64,000 bases of DNA from Taenia hydatigena (GCA_036345935.2 JADWOT020000006.1:5521543-5585542); one strand, 5' to 3'; positions 1 through 10,656 are shown, counted from the stretch's first letter. Notes: generated by a model not told the origin, from the sequence alone. Numbers and translations are program-made.

Positions 1-1332
1 AGGTTCTGCTTCGGCCACTTTCGTGAAGTAGTCAACCATAACTAAGATCTATCGATTTCCCCTCTTGGTAAGAGGTAGAGGCCCCATGATGTCAATACCC
101 ACTCGTTCGCCCGAAAATCCTGTAGGCATGGGCCGCAAGGGCGCGACTGCTGTGGAATGAGGGTTCTTGAACCTGCTGCAAGTAATGCAGGTTCAACAGA
201 AGTAGTGCACGTCTGGGGAGAGAGAGGGCCGCCAGTATCGCTTCATCGAGGCCTCCACCATCTTTTTCTCGCCTACGTGGCCTAATTGTTCGTGCAAATC
301 TTGAAGGGCTGTTTGTATCAAGGAACCTGGAACAACCAGGCGCTTGGGAGACGTGACGTCTTCTTGGTACCACAAGACTTCATCTTCCAGAGAGAGTTTG
401 GACCGTTGCCGCCACATCTGCTCGGCTGCCTTGCCGGATGATTTCATCTCTTCCGCTGATGTTTAGTCGGCTCGCTTAAAAATAGGGTTCTTACTATACT
501 GCTCTGCCTTTCTACTGAGAGAGGTCTGCGGGATAATGCATCCGCGTTGCTATGCGAGTTCCCTTTACTGTACTGCACAGCAGAGTCATATTGTTGCAGA
601 TCCTCGCACCAGCATGCAACCGAACGGTCGATCTCCCTCATTGTCTTTAACCAGGTTAGCGCCCGATGGTCTGTTCTCAATATGAACTATCTCGCTATCA
701 GGTAGAGCTTAAAATGTCGCACCAATGTGCAGATGGCAACAAGTTCACGTTCTGTCGCACACTTCTGTCCCATTTTTTTGTTTAGTCCGGTACTAGCGTA
801 GGCGATGGCGTGTTCTCAGCATTCTATCCCTCTTTGGCAAAGTACACCTCCCAAAGCCACGTTACTGGCGTTCGTGTCTAGTACAAAGGGTGGTGCGTCG
901 GTCTCGAAGTTTGGTAAAGCCTGAATAGGAGGAGGGGAAAGCGTTCGCATTTGTTCTTTGAAGGCTTCGACATGCTTGTTATCCCACTTGAAATTCTTTT
1001 TCGCCTACTTCTCGCCTAGCTTGTGTAGGAGAATAACGACTCAAAGCCTTTAACGAAACGCATATAGTAGTTTGCCAAACAGAGGAAGCTGCGAAGTTCC
1101 GTCTAATTGGTTAGTGCTGGCAAAATCCCAACTTTTTCCTAGAATCCTCGGTGACTGTCATCCCACCGCTGCCACCAGTGCAGAGAGTTCCTCCTATTCC
1201 CTCTTTAAGCACTTGATATCGGAAGTCCAAGAACGCTACTGACATCCTTATAACGGGTAAGAGAAAAAAATAGAAAGGGATCTTGTAAAAGAGTTCAGGA
1301 CAGGGATATATCGCGCTCTTGAGTGTGACCAC
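1..1332 (-). pseudogene. Ty3/gypsy pol remnant, unit A (RT end, RNase H, integrase N-terminus)
   Basis: Read on the minus strand, 1332 down to 1 gives the end of a reverse transcriptase (a short run resembling RSFLxLANYYxRFVKGFE), an RNase H start of the FVLDTNAS type, the RNase H end with TDHRAL and ADALSRR (444-680), and a zinc-binding integrase N-terminus with HxxLGHxG and HYFC (193-447). In-frame stops and frame changes interrupt it at several points, so it cannot make a full Pol. The integrase core continues left of the window. It is nearly identical to 9241-10572. Confidence 0.85.
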
Positions 1333-1405
1333 ACTACTCTGCGGACAGTTTCAATTTGTCATCCGGCCTCTGGCCTGCAAAGCCCACTTAAAGAACATAA
1401 GTATC
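1258..1405 (+). repeat. Partial copy of the ~200-bp dispersed repeat family (unit A)
   Basis: The end of this segment (CCTCTGGCCTGCAAAGCCCA followed by CTTAAAGAACATAAGTATCA) matches the 3' end of the repeats at 7765-8190 and 54420-54615, with a recognisable upstream part (cgcgctcttg...). It lies exactly at the join between the gypsy remnant and the copied receptor 3' segment. Confidence 0.6.
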
Positions 1406-1416
1406 AGAGAAATGGT

Positions 1417-2589
1417 TAAAACTCTTAATGAAGTTGTCTGAGCCTGCTTGTGGGTGATGTCACTTCATTCGTCAATTGACCACGATTGTATAGGCACCAC
1501 TTCTCCACGTTGTCTTAACAACCACCCTCACCGTTGGCTTTCTTCTGTGATGGCTGCATAATGACAGTCATTCATTTACGTGGAGTTTCCATACCTCTCT
1601 CAACAATCGAGTGCATGAATCCTCTCCCAGACCATTGTAAGGTGTATACAACTGCAACTGCAACAACCACCACCATTACGGCCTCGATGATCACTGACGT
1701 CCAGACGTGCAGCCGCCTCCACACTGGTAACATGTGAACCACTCCATCGTCCACTGCTGTGTCTCACCACCTTTTCCCACGGTACTGGCAGTCTTTCGTA
1801 CGGGTTGACGTCTTCAGGCTCCACGCCTTTGTGCAAAGGAACGACCAACTCCACCATCCTCAAGCGCCATTCCACGCCAACACGTGCTTTCCCCGCCTGT
1901 ATTGCATGCAGCAACTACACGGTAGACCTGGTCTGACTTATGTGCGTCTCCTAGGGCACCCCTCCCCCCGCCCCCCCAATTGAAGACTCTTTAAACACCC
2001 TTCTGCACTTTAAGTTGACATCACTCAATAAGGCCGTTGCTGATGCCAAGCTACACTACCTAAATACGCCTCGATTAAGCTGACAACGAAGGAAAGAGAC
2101 AGGACTTGGATTGTGGAGGACAGGATGATCTATTCTATTGACGCAGGAAAACGTCCGACTCCCTTTTTTTACCGGACATCTCCACCTTCAGTTTCGTTAA
2201 ATCCTTTTTGACACGCAAAGCACTCAGTCGCGTCTCGGGGTCGCCATCCCAACATTCGGGTAGGAGGCTGTCGAAGAAGTCGGAAACGCGCCTCCATTCT
2301 GTTGCCTCGGAGGGCTGGAGTGGATCTGGGGCATTGATTTCTCCTGTAATTTGCAAAACAACGTTGAACTCAACGATAAGATGGATAAGTCAACGAATGG
2401 GATGGTTGGCTGCGCATTATTGAGTGAGCAAGTTACTGCTATGCTCACCTTTCTCCTGCAAATCGTTGTTACTAATGCCATCTCTCCGTGAGAAACAGAT
2501 TGGTCAGAATTAACGGTAGGCAAAAAACACACGACACCTACAACTCGGTCCTTTGTAGATGCGTTTATTGTGCCCAGATCGTGCAGTAT
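1417..2589 (-). repeat. Copied 3' end of the receptor gene, copy A
   Basis: About 1.17 kb, roughly 99% identical to 18165-19331 (genuine locus) and to 10657-11829. The left limit is where matching begins at the string AATGAAGTTGTCTGAGCC; the right limit is just after GCCCAGATCGTGCAGT. It contains the receptor's last coding exon (2135-2343) with its splice acceptor, 3' flanking sequence, and a copy of the ~210-bp repeat also found inverted at 24265-24475. Confidence 0.9.
2135..2343 (-). pseudogene. Orphan copy A of the TGF-beta receptor-like terminal exon
   Basis: An intact 69-codon reading frame preceded by a pyrimidine-poor but canonical acceptor (ttacag). It encodes the last kinase subdomain: an ECW followed by TRLSALRVKKDL, the C-terminal helix typical of type I TGF-beta receptors. 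Relative to the genuine exon at 18877-19085 it has one amino-acid change I can see near the C-terminus (KK for KT). No upstream receptor exons exist here; the nearest same-strand coding sequence is the alpha-SNAP fragment at 2674-3489, which ends in a stop. It is an exon without a gene, unless an unseen transcript splices into it. Confidence 0.8.
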
Positions 2590-2673
2590 GCATCCGCATT
2601 CGAAATAGTTTGCATTAAACTTTATACCAGCGCGATTGATGTCAATTTTGAAGTAGGCCACAGAAGCGTTTAC

Positions 2674-3489
2674 TTAGTGCATAGCGGCGTCCAACTGGCA
2701 CTTGTCGCTGACGCTCAGCTCAGCAGCTTGGACAAAGGCATCTCCGGCTTCCTTCCACTTGTGCGCCATTTTGAAGCAGTTAGCTGCACGCTCATAGAGA
2801 GCCACGCGCTCTTCTGTTCCATCAGAGCCACTGTATTTGAGAAAGGGAGTAAAGTCAGAAATTGTTTACTCACTCCGCCTCCGTCAATAAGTGAACGATA
2901 AGAAGCCACGCTCTTAACACTCACTCCACCAGCGCATGCAAAAAGTGATTCCTACACTTCCTTTACCTACATCTCATGTCCCACATAGGGAGTTGAACAA
3001 TGCTAAGCAGTGTGATGCATATCATTATAAAGTACGCAGAGTAATCGACACTTGCTCAGAACTGAAGTGCCTTAGTCTAAATCAGTGCCACCCAGAGAGG
3101 GACTGCAACACGTGTAGTGAAGACAAAATACTACACAAATACTGCCACAATGATGAAATAAACCACCTAACCTTTCATCTAAGCAGAGTGAACTGCAGCA
3201 CGACATACGAGTTGCAAAAGCCCCCCAAAATACCTCAAAATACAGAGCAATTGCAAGCAAATCGCCAGAGGCTGTCTCTTGATCCTATCTACAAGCATAC
3301 CAGCTCCAAATAACGCACACGGTTCTGAAGCATTATAGCAAGCCATCGCAGTTTAGCAAGAAAGATTTAACAAGAACAAACACCAATGCATTTCACACAC
3401 CCTGAGAACAATGAACGGAAGAACCCTCCTTTCGGGTGCTTAGCAGCACTAGCTAAGTACTCACGAGCCTTCCTCTCATTTTCATCCAT
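2674..3489 (-). pseudogene. alpha-SNAP N-terminal fragment, copy A (exons 1-2 only)
   Basis: Exon 1 (3489-3401) starts MDENERKAREYLASAAKHPK and continues into GGFFRSLFSG, matching the alpha-SNAP (NAPA) N-terminus with its FFSGLFGG signature. Exon 2 (2830-2674) joins in phase across GT-AG sites and encodes YERAANCFKMAHKWKEAGDA plus FVQAAEL, the first TPR-like helices. It then reaches a TAA stop directly where the exon should be spliced (TAA followed by GTAAAC). The product would be only about 82 residues, against roughly 295 in the family, and I find no further alpha-SNAP exons. alpha-SNAP recruits NSF to SNARE complexes; this fragment lacks the NSF-activating C-terminus. A relic is most likely; a short regulatory product is possible but unsupported. 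Confidence 0.8.
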
Positions 3490-5268
3490 CTTGTAACTCC
3501 ACCCCCAAGCGGCACCGCACCAGCAATTTGAAAGTGTGCCCGCGTCCATCATCAGCAGTAGTTTATGCCCCAACAGCACGATCTACGTGGTTCAACCTGT
3601 AACGATTTAGATGCATCTCCACCAGTTGGTGTTGCGAACGGGTTACTTAAGTGTAAGATAGCTGATGCAATATTATTTGTTAGAGACGTAATTAACGCAG
3701 TTCTAGAATATTAACCGCAAGTCTCGAATTATTTTATAAAACAAAAGAGGATACCTTAATCAGGTAAACGCAAGGTGGTCTCCTTAAGTTGGATCCACTT
3801 GACCCTATTTTTAACATAGCTTTGGTGCAGATAAAAAATGCTTCACTTTGAAGATGCTCGATCATCGTGCAGTCCTGGACACGATTGGTTCAAATTCTGA
3901 TGCGCTTAGTTAAGAATAAGCACCCACCTTAAGCACTATTAGTTTGTTCGTTTACTTGACCAACAAAATTGTTTGACAAGCTTCATTGCTTGTGCCCACT
4001 TCAGCCAATGTGACTTGATGTTTTAAGCTGCTTCATGAAGCAAACCAGTTAAATGGTCTGAAAACGTCCCAACTGTCAGCTGCTGATATGCCGAGTTTAG
4101 TGGTCTCTTCTATGCTCTCCTTGAGGGCGATCTCCTACATCAAGTACTCAATATTCACGCCTCATCTCAAAGTTCCATCACTGACAGGTTGTGCAGAATT
4201 GTTTCAACCACTCTCAAATTTATTGAAGAAGAACAACAAGCGAACAACACAAGCTACCCATACTTCACCTACTTCACCATTATACTTCTTAACGCTTCCA
4301 AATGCATTACCGTGATGATTTGGTAGTCAATTTGATCCCCCCATGTATGTGCAAAGTCCCTAGTGTCAGTGGTTTGTGAACCCGTCTCCCGCCTTAGCAT
4401 ACCCCATCACAGCTTCGAAAGGGCTCAGAATGCTGCACCACACCGCCTAAAATGTCAGACCTCACTGACATTATTTTAACCTTCGAGTGCTGCCAGTCCA
4501 CAGCCTAACACCAGATATTCCACTTCACTGCATTGGCTCAGACGCAACATGCTTTCGGCATCTCCGTTACCCAACTGAAGCACCCGTGCGAAATCCACCC
4601 ACGACCAGTTCGAACCACACTTCACACCACTACCTATCATCCTAAGGTTACTACTATTATTATACTTCATTCTTGCGTCACTCATTCTTCGTTAGCTACC
4701 GCAATGCTTCATTGATTTAAAGCTTCCATCTATGCTATTTCGTGAGCACCTCCAGCGCCATCTGACTCAGGCTCTTCTTAAAGAAATCAGCGGCGTGTGT
4801 AGGCGGATGTATTCCCGTTACTATGTGCATAAACCCGTTAATCTAACAACTTTTTACGGTAGCTGTTTCACCGCAGTTCTTTACACGAAAAGGACTATTA
4901 AGTACAACACCAGTTCCTGCATCCCTTTCCTTCTTTGCGTCAGTCAAAGTGGTCCATCTCACATTCAACCACGACAATTAGCCACTGCCCATCTATCGCA
5001 TTTATATGTGCGATAAGCCTCCTTACGTACTTTTCGCCCAAATTGGATAGGCAATCGGTTCACGAGCCACACATTAATCAGACTGGACCTTCGAAAGGAT
5101 CGCCATCCAAGATTAACTTCCAATAATGAATACTATTGTTAATTCACCCCAAACCCAATTGTTGCCGATCGCACAAAACTGTACAGCACCTTAGGCACCA
5201 CCACTGACAGGAAGGAAGGTGAAAGCAGTAAGTGGACATTGTTAGAAGACGTCGCACATTTAAAAGGA
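3490..5268. other. No gene recognised (unit A)
   Basis: Contains the upstream flank of the alpha-SNAP fragment and the 3' flank of the RBR gene. The short open frames here (for example 4088-4315 and 4732-5016) show no family resemblance, no splice consistency and no compositional support. A perfect 12-bp palindrome (GCTTCATGAAGC) lies near 4029. I see nothing else of note. Confidence 0.5.
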
Positions 5269-7368
5269 TTAACAAAGGCAAGTTTTATGTCGAGCAAAGC
5301 AACGCCAACAAAATTCGTATAGGCACTTGCGGCAGGTCATGTGGTTGCAGCCTCCATTTTTCTAAAACACACGCACATACCGAAGTGTTACAATCGGCAA
5401 CGTGTTCCTCCTCAACTAGAATAGTATACCTTCTTGCCAGTTTGTGAAGGACTTGGAAAACCCTCCACCTCAAATCTACTCACTTTCAATGAGAAGGAAA
5501 CTTCTTCGAAAAAATAGAAAATTGCGTCTGCAATTAAACTAGCTGTAATTGATAAATCTCGTTCAACACAGGCATAGTCTGGAGTGAAAGAAAATGCTGA
5601 GAGCTCGTGGAGAGCACTCAGAGAGCAGGTAACTCAACGCTACAAAAGTTTGCACCCAGTATCGGAAAAGTGATTGTAGGGATTTGCAGCGTCTATGACA
5701 ACCAAGCATCTCCAGCAAAAATTCTTTCGGCATGAGGAACACAGCACACGATTGCAGCCGGTGTATTTCTGCATTGAAACGAAAGACACAGACGTGAAAA
5801 GGGAGAAATATGCAAACTATTCCATTAGCTGTAGATTCTAGACAAACTGAAAGGCGTATTTATGCACAGAGAAAAACACAGGCTGCTCAAGTGCCATCGG
5901 TGATAAGCGATCTGCGATCACATCTTGTTTAAAGAAAGACGCGGAACTCACCAAAATGGGTGACTTGCAGTTGGGGCAGGGCTTGCACTCTGTATTTATA
6001 AAAGTGTTTGACGCCACCTCCTGGATCAATTTAAGGATGTTGAGTTTTCCATGCTGCATCTCAAGCATGTTTTTACCTTCCGGACCAGCATTATTGTACC
6101 GCTCGACCAAGTCGTGAGCTACAGGAAAAAAAGTATATTCAAACGAAAACATTAACATATGACCTATATTTGCAATTCATATGGATGATCTGATATAATA
6201 TAGGGAGAGACACCAAATGGGTACCTTCTGCAGCACTCAATTCGGCAAGCGAGCCAGATACGCAAGCCGTGTCGGGGTGAAAGTGTTGTCGACACTTGGC
6301 ACAAAAATGAAACATGCACCGTGCACACACACCCTCCGTGAAATCGTCACTCAGCATCACATGTGGGTTTCGACACTGCGCATTGGGACACTCAACCACG
6401 TTTTTCATTGAGCTCAGTGTCCGGTTCAGAAGCATCGTCTCGTACTGCTCGTAGACTTCAGGGCTGACAATCTGTCTTATCTGAAATGAAACTCCACACT
6501 AAGCAAATACCTTCGGGTGAGTCATCCTGGCAAAAAGAAAACACTTCGTTACCTCTACTGGATGCACCTCCTTACTACATGCAGCGCATACTGGTGAGCC
6601 AGAGTTAGCCCCACTTTCTACATTCTCGGCAATAGCTTTAGCAGCACAATCCTTGCAAAAAATGTGACCACAACCTCTCAACCGTATGCAGCTTACACCC
6701 TCGCAGTATTCAAAACAAACCAGACATTCATACGTGCCTGATTCAAATTCTTTATCGCGCATTTCCTCCTCGAAATCGATCAGGGTTTCCACGAACTGAC
6801 AGCGATCCTCTAGTTCAACGAAATATTCTAGAGCATTTAGAGACAAAGAGGTTGAGCCACCAGAACTGAACAAAGAGGAAAGAGCGACATTCTGAAGATA
6901 TTCACAACACGTCGTAAGGGAGCTGCCAGTGGAAACGGACGCCATAATATTGGACAAATTAGATGTAAGTACTTCGATGAGCGTGGATGGAAGCCAAGCA
7001 GACTCAATCCAAAAAGCAAAATTCGGATCAAATGGGTAGCCACCATTTAGTTGAAAATTGAAAAATATTGGCGGTAGGGATGTGAGAATGTAGGTCATCG
7101 CATTACTGGACGAATCAAATATGCATATGTCTGAATACTTGACATTGCGTCTAATAGGTGGGCCCGAAAGATAAATATTATGCATTTTAGAATATTCTGC
7201 TTTGTATTCACCCGATAATTCATCCTCGTTGTTTATCTTAAACCGCCCATTATATGCATTCACGAGCTCATTCATTTCCATAAGGGCCATCTTCCTATTT
7301 CGGCTTGCAACAAATTCTAAAGAAAGACTTTGAAGCTTCCTTTCAAGTTCTTGGACAACGTCAGCCAT
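5269..7368 (-). CDS. RNF14-like RBR E3 ubiquitin ligase, copy A
   Basis: Four exons, 7368-6553, 6480-6225, 6118-5952 and 5361-5269, join in phase with GT-AG introns of 72, 106 and 590 nt to give 443 aa (human RNF14 is 474). An RWD domain occupies about residues 5-195, containing [24 protein letters not shown]1 (about 213-265) has YEC-x2-C and [10 protein letters not shown]. The IBR (about 290-350) has [15 protein letters not shown] and [15 protein letters not shown]2 has [11 protein letters not shown], then [10 protein letters not shown] with the expected thioester cysteine at 418, and ends FCWRCF. RBR ligases pass ubiquitin from an E2 bound by RING1 to the RING2 cysteine and then to substrate. 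The start is the first in-frame ATG (an upstream TTG is also open). Relative to copy B, the RING1 E2-facing loop and the N-terminus are divergent: CLVC replaces CPIC. Confidence 0.92.
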
Positions 7369-7380
7369 GCTGGAGTACAA

Positions 7381-7754
7381 CTATTTTAAAAGTAAGCAAC
7401 CAGCTGAAGATCCGCGGACAACAATGCATGCTGCCCAGCCAATTTATAGGAAGCGCGATTGGTAGCAGTTAGCCTAACCTCTAAAGCAGAAGGTTAAAAC
7501 ACGATTTCATTTTTAGGCTGCAAAATACAGCACTTCTTACACATTGCGAAAAATCGAAAAATTTGTATGAATATTATAAGTAAGACTTGTGGTTTGAAGC
7601 TTTTTATAGATGAAATTAATTAGAAATTTACGTGATGGCCGTAATTAATTCTTTTTACAAATTTTTGCAAGCAAACAAAAACTTTCTTACTTTGCTAATT
7701 TTTTACTCTTAGGTAGATGGTGCTTGTAGTGGGTTTTTCTCCTCCGTCCTTTCG
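7381..7754 (-). promoter_or_regulatory. 5' flank of RBR copy A
   Basis: AT-rich sequence upstream of the copy A start codon. It is alignable with 16606-16900 upstream of copy B, but with many substitutions and indels, in contrast to the near-identity of most of the transcribed parts. No core promoter motif is clear enough to name. Confidence 0.35.
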
Positions 7755-7764
7755 TTGTTACCAT

Positions 7765-8190
7765 TAGAAAGCCGAGTACTCTTTGACGTCTTTATTATGG
7801 GCCACATGGAATATACAGGAGAGATAGTAGGAGGTTCAAAACGGGAACGTGTCGCGCTCTGGAGCGGTGGTTCAAGTTGTCCTCTCGCCTTTGCCCTACA
7901 AAGCACATTTAAAGAACATAAGGACTTGGCATCCCACTTCTCTTTTGATCGCAGTCCCCGGTGTTGTGGGCCCCTCCTCTTTCTTCTGGTTGCCCTTGTT
8001 AGTAGAAGTCGAAACACGTTTCGACATCTTTATTATGAAGGAAAAAATTTTACAGCGAGGTCAAATACGGAATTTAGGACGGGGAAGTATCACGCTCTTG
8101 CAAGTCACTACGCGGCTCCGCCACAAGGTTCAAATTGTTTTCCCGCCCCTCGCCTACAAAGCACATTTTAAAAATTTAAGTATTACATAG
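7765..8190 (+). repeat. Two direct copies of the ~200-bp dispersed repeat
   Basis: Units at about 7765-7925 and 8005-8190 share the order: gacgtc/gacatctttattatg, then a CAG-rich part, then GGTTCAAATTGTTTTCCCGC-like sequence, then CCTACAAAGCACAT with TTTAAA, ending in AAGTATTAC. The same unit occurs at 54420-54615 (plus) and 54630-54830 (minus), and partially at 1258-1405 and 10498-10645. It encodes nothing recognisable. The GGTTCAA string resembles a pol III B box, but no A box was found. Confidence 0.7.
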
Positions 8191-8191
8191 C

Positions 8192-8382
8192 TGTAGTACT
8201 TTGTTTGTTGGAACTACCGGTTTCGGTCAAGGTCACAGGGGTGGCCGTACTGCCCTAACGGCGTGGGCTGGTCTCCGGCCATGCCAGCAGCCTATTTCTC
8301 TCTGTCCTTTGAATATATATATATATATTCTGCCCTAGCATTTTGTCTTTATTTGCCTTCGAGGGAGCCTCGGGACGCTACA
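8192..8382 (+). mobile_element. Solo LTR (same family as the 16.9-17.8 kb element)
   Basis: A 191-bp sequence starts TGTAGTACTTTG and ends GGGACGCTACA. It is the reverse complement of the LTRs at 16941-17125 and 17651-17835 apart from substitutions and an (AT)n stretch at 8312-8329. The tetranucleotide TAGC occurs immediately before (8188-8191) and after (8383-8386), consistent with a target-site duplication. No primer-binding site follows, so a solo LTR left by recombination is the simplest reading. It could alternatively be the 3' LTR of the adjacent minus-strand pol remnant, but its orientation argues against that. Confidence 0.7.
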
Positions 8383-8389
8383 TAGCCAC

Positions 8390-10572
8390 CTCGTATTTTG
8401 AGCGCCACCCCCGGCGCTACCCCTATTGATTCGCTTTGGTTAAACCATCGGGTGGTTTGCCTTCTTCTACGATTACATAGGTTTCGTCCTCGTAACCGAC
8501 CGGCGGAGCACCTCTGTAAGGTCGGGTCTTATTGTGATGGACGGTTATGGGGTAGTACGGAGTTCTGCATTCCGGACGAGGTAGTCCGTAGGGGACAGAA
8601 CTTTTACTACGCGGAAGGGATCGTTACTCCAAGGGCGGTAAAATTTGCGATGTGTCCCAGGTGGGGGAATCGGCCAATATATTTGGACGAGATCTCCTTC
8701 GTGGTAGGCAATGAGTCAACTGTGCTTGTCGTAGTATTTCTTTTGTCTGGTATGAGGCCTTTGAAGTTGTCGACGGGCAAGATTAAGCGTCTTTCTTATT
8801 CCTTCTTTGAAACGTAGTACGTACTGCGGGGCATTGTCAGTAGCCACTTTACTCGGTAGGGATACATCGGAGGGAACTCTAATCTCGCGGCCTGTGAGCA
8901 TCTTGAACGGAGAGCCACCGGTTGATGTATGGACCGTAGCCCTATAGGCAAGAAGAGCGCGTCCAAGGATTAAATCCCAATCTTCCTGTCGTGCCTCCTT
9001 CGTAAAAGCCTTTAGTAACCCTATCAGGGTTCGGTTAGTTCTTTCCACTTGTCCGTTGCCCTGAAGGTGTCCAGGTGTCGTGCGCGTCTTTGCGATTCCG
9101 AGAAATCTGCATAGTTCAGCGAAGAGTTGACTTTGGAAATTAGGACCTTGGTCGCTATGGACTGATTCAGACACACCGAGTTGACAGATCCAACGATTGA
9201 AAAAGGTTGACGCGACTGTCTCGGCGTCTTGGGACCTCATAGGTTCTGCTTCGGCCACTTTCGTGAAGTAGTCAACCATAACTAAGATCTATCGGTTTCC
9301 CCTCTTGGTAAGAGGTAGAGGCCCCATGATGTCAATACCCACTCGTTCGCCCGAAAATCCTGTAGGCATGGGCCGCAAGGGCGCGACTGCTGTGGAATGA
9401 GGGTTCTTGAACCTGCTGCAAGTAATGCAGGTTCAACAGAAGTAGTGCACGTCTGGGGAGAGAGAGGGCCGCCAGTATCGCTTCATCGAGGCCTCCACCA
9501 TCTTTTCCTCGCCTACGTGGCCTAATTGTTCGTGCAAATCTTGAAGGGCTGTTTGTATCAAGGAACCTGGAACAACCAGGCGCTTGGGAGACGTGACGTC
9601 TTCTTGGTACCACAAGACTTCATCTTCCAGAGAGAGTTTGGACCGTTGCCGCCATATCTGCTCGGCTGCCTTGCCGGATGATTTCATCTCTTCCGCTGAT
9701 GTTTAGTCGGCTCGCTTAAAAATAGGGTTCTTACTATACTGCTCTGCCTTTCTACTGAGAGAGGTCTGCGGGATAATGCATCCGCGTTGCTATGCGAGTT
9801 CCCTTTACTGTACTGCACAGCAGAGTCATATTGTTGCAGATCCTCGCACCAGCATGCAACCGAACGGTCGATCTCCCTCATTGTCTTTAACCAGGTTAGC
9901 GCCCGATGGTCTGTTCTCAATATGAACTATCTCGCTATCAGGTAGAGCTTAAAATGTCGCACCAATGTGCAGATGGCAACAAGTTCACGTTCTGTCGCAC
10001 ACTTCTGTCCCATTTTTTTGTTTAGTCCGGTACTAGCGTAGGCGATGGCGTGTTCTCAGCATTCTATCCCTCTTTGGCAAAGTACACCTCCCAAAGCCAC
10101 GTTACTGGCGTTCGTGTCTAGTACAAAGGGTGGTGCGTCGGTCTCGAAGTTTGGTAAAGCCTGAATAGGAGGAGGGGAAAGCGTTCGCATTTGTTCTTTG
10201 AAGGCTTCGACATGCTTGTTATCCCACTTGAAATTCTTTTTCGCCTACTTCTCGCCTAGCTTGTGTAGGAGAATAACGACTCAAAGCCTTTAACGAAACG
10301 CATATAGTAGTTTGCCAAACAGAGGAAGCTGCGAAGTTCCGTCTAATTGGTTAGTGCTGGCAAAATCCCAACTTTTTCCTAGAATCCTCGGTGACTGTCA
10401 TCCCACCGCTGCCACCAGTGCAGAGAGTTCCTCCTATTCCCTCTTTAAGCACTTGATATCGGAAGTCCAAGAACGCTACTGACATCCTTATAACGGGTAA
10501 GAGAAAAAAATAGAAAGGGATCTTGTAAAAGAGTTCAGGACAGGGATATATCGCGCTCTTGAGTGTGACCAC
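8390..10572 (-). pseudogene. Ty3/gypsy pol remnant, unit B (RT end, RNase H, integrase)
   Basis: Minus-strand order from 10572: end of reverse transcriptase, RNase H (about 10160-9684), integrase zinc-binding domain (9687-9433), integrase catalytic core (9279-8716), and an integrase C-terminal part around 8700-8500 with a proline-rich PPPGTHRKFYRPW motif. In-frame stops lie after the HYFC zinc ligand region and just before the core, and more near the C-terminus, so it is inactive. Gag, protease and most of the RT are missing. An LTR lies at its left end (8192-8382). Confidence 0.88.
8716..9279 (-). pseudogene. Integrase catalytic core of the gypsy remnant
   Basis: The longest undisturbed part of the remnant. 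It shows the three acidic positions of a retroviral-type integrase: the D of VDYFTK, the D of HSDQGPNF and the E of GQVERTNR. It is followed by a C-terminal stretch ending RQKKYYDKHS. It is out of context because stops lie upstream and downstream in the same gene. Only the first 39 bp of this segment (from 9279) have a counterpart inside the window, at position 1. Confidence 0.88.
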
Positions 10573-10645
10573 ACTACTCTGCGGACAGTTTCAATTTGTC
10601 ATCCGGCCTCTGGCCTGCAAAGCCCACTTAAAGAACATAAGTATC
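10498..10645 (+). repeat. Partial copy of the ~200-bp dispersed repeat family (unit B)
   Basis: Same as 1258-1405, at the join between the gypsy remnant and the copied receptor segment in unit B. Confidence 0.6.
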
Positions 10646-10656
10646 AGAGAAATGGT

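Larger units (their letters stand above)
1..7440. repeat. Tandem segmental duplication, unit A
   Basis: This stretch reappears at 9241 onward with an offset of exactly 9,240 bp up to about 6.1 kb, and 9,237 bp after an indel in an RBR-gene intron. Over most of its length I see only scattered single-base differences. Four patches are clearly more divergent: about 5640-5665, 6121-6240, 6680-6850 and 7290-7440. Homology fades upstream of the RBR gene. Unit A is cut by the window start. It carries a gypsy remnant, a copied receptor terminal exon, an alpha-SNAP fragment and an RBR ligase gene. Confidence 0.95.

Noticed and set aside
1546..1983. Open frames on both strands around 1534-1983 and their copies at 10774 and 18276
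   Set aside because: They are conserved only because the DNA is duplicated; they lie 3' of the receptor exon in repeat R2 and look non-coding.
3884..3895. tRNA-like B box (GGTTCAAATTC) in the alpha-SNAP upstream flank, repeated in unit B
   Set aside because: No A box, no acceptor stem pairing and no anticodon arm at the right distance; a chance string.
6499..6552. A 30-nt intron at the end of RBR exon 1 (donor after HPK)
   Set aside because: The 72-nt alternative with donor after HPVE gives an alignment with RNF14 without extra residues and also keeps phase.
7755..8190. Overlapping plus-strand open frames of 138 and 113 codons
   Set aside because: They lie entirely in the two dispersed repeats and have no family resemblance.
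8716..9279. Treating the integrase core frame as an active domesticated integrase gene
   Set aside because: It has no start context of its own, is flanked by in-frame stops in the same pol, and is cut from its C-terminal part; an ordinary remnant.
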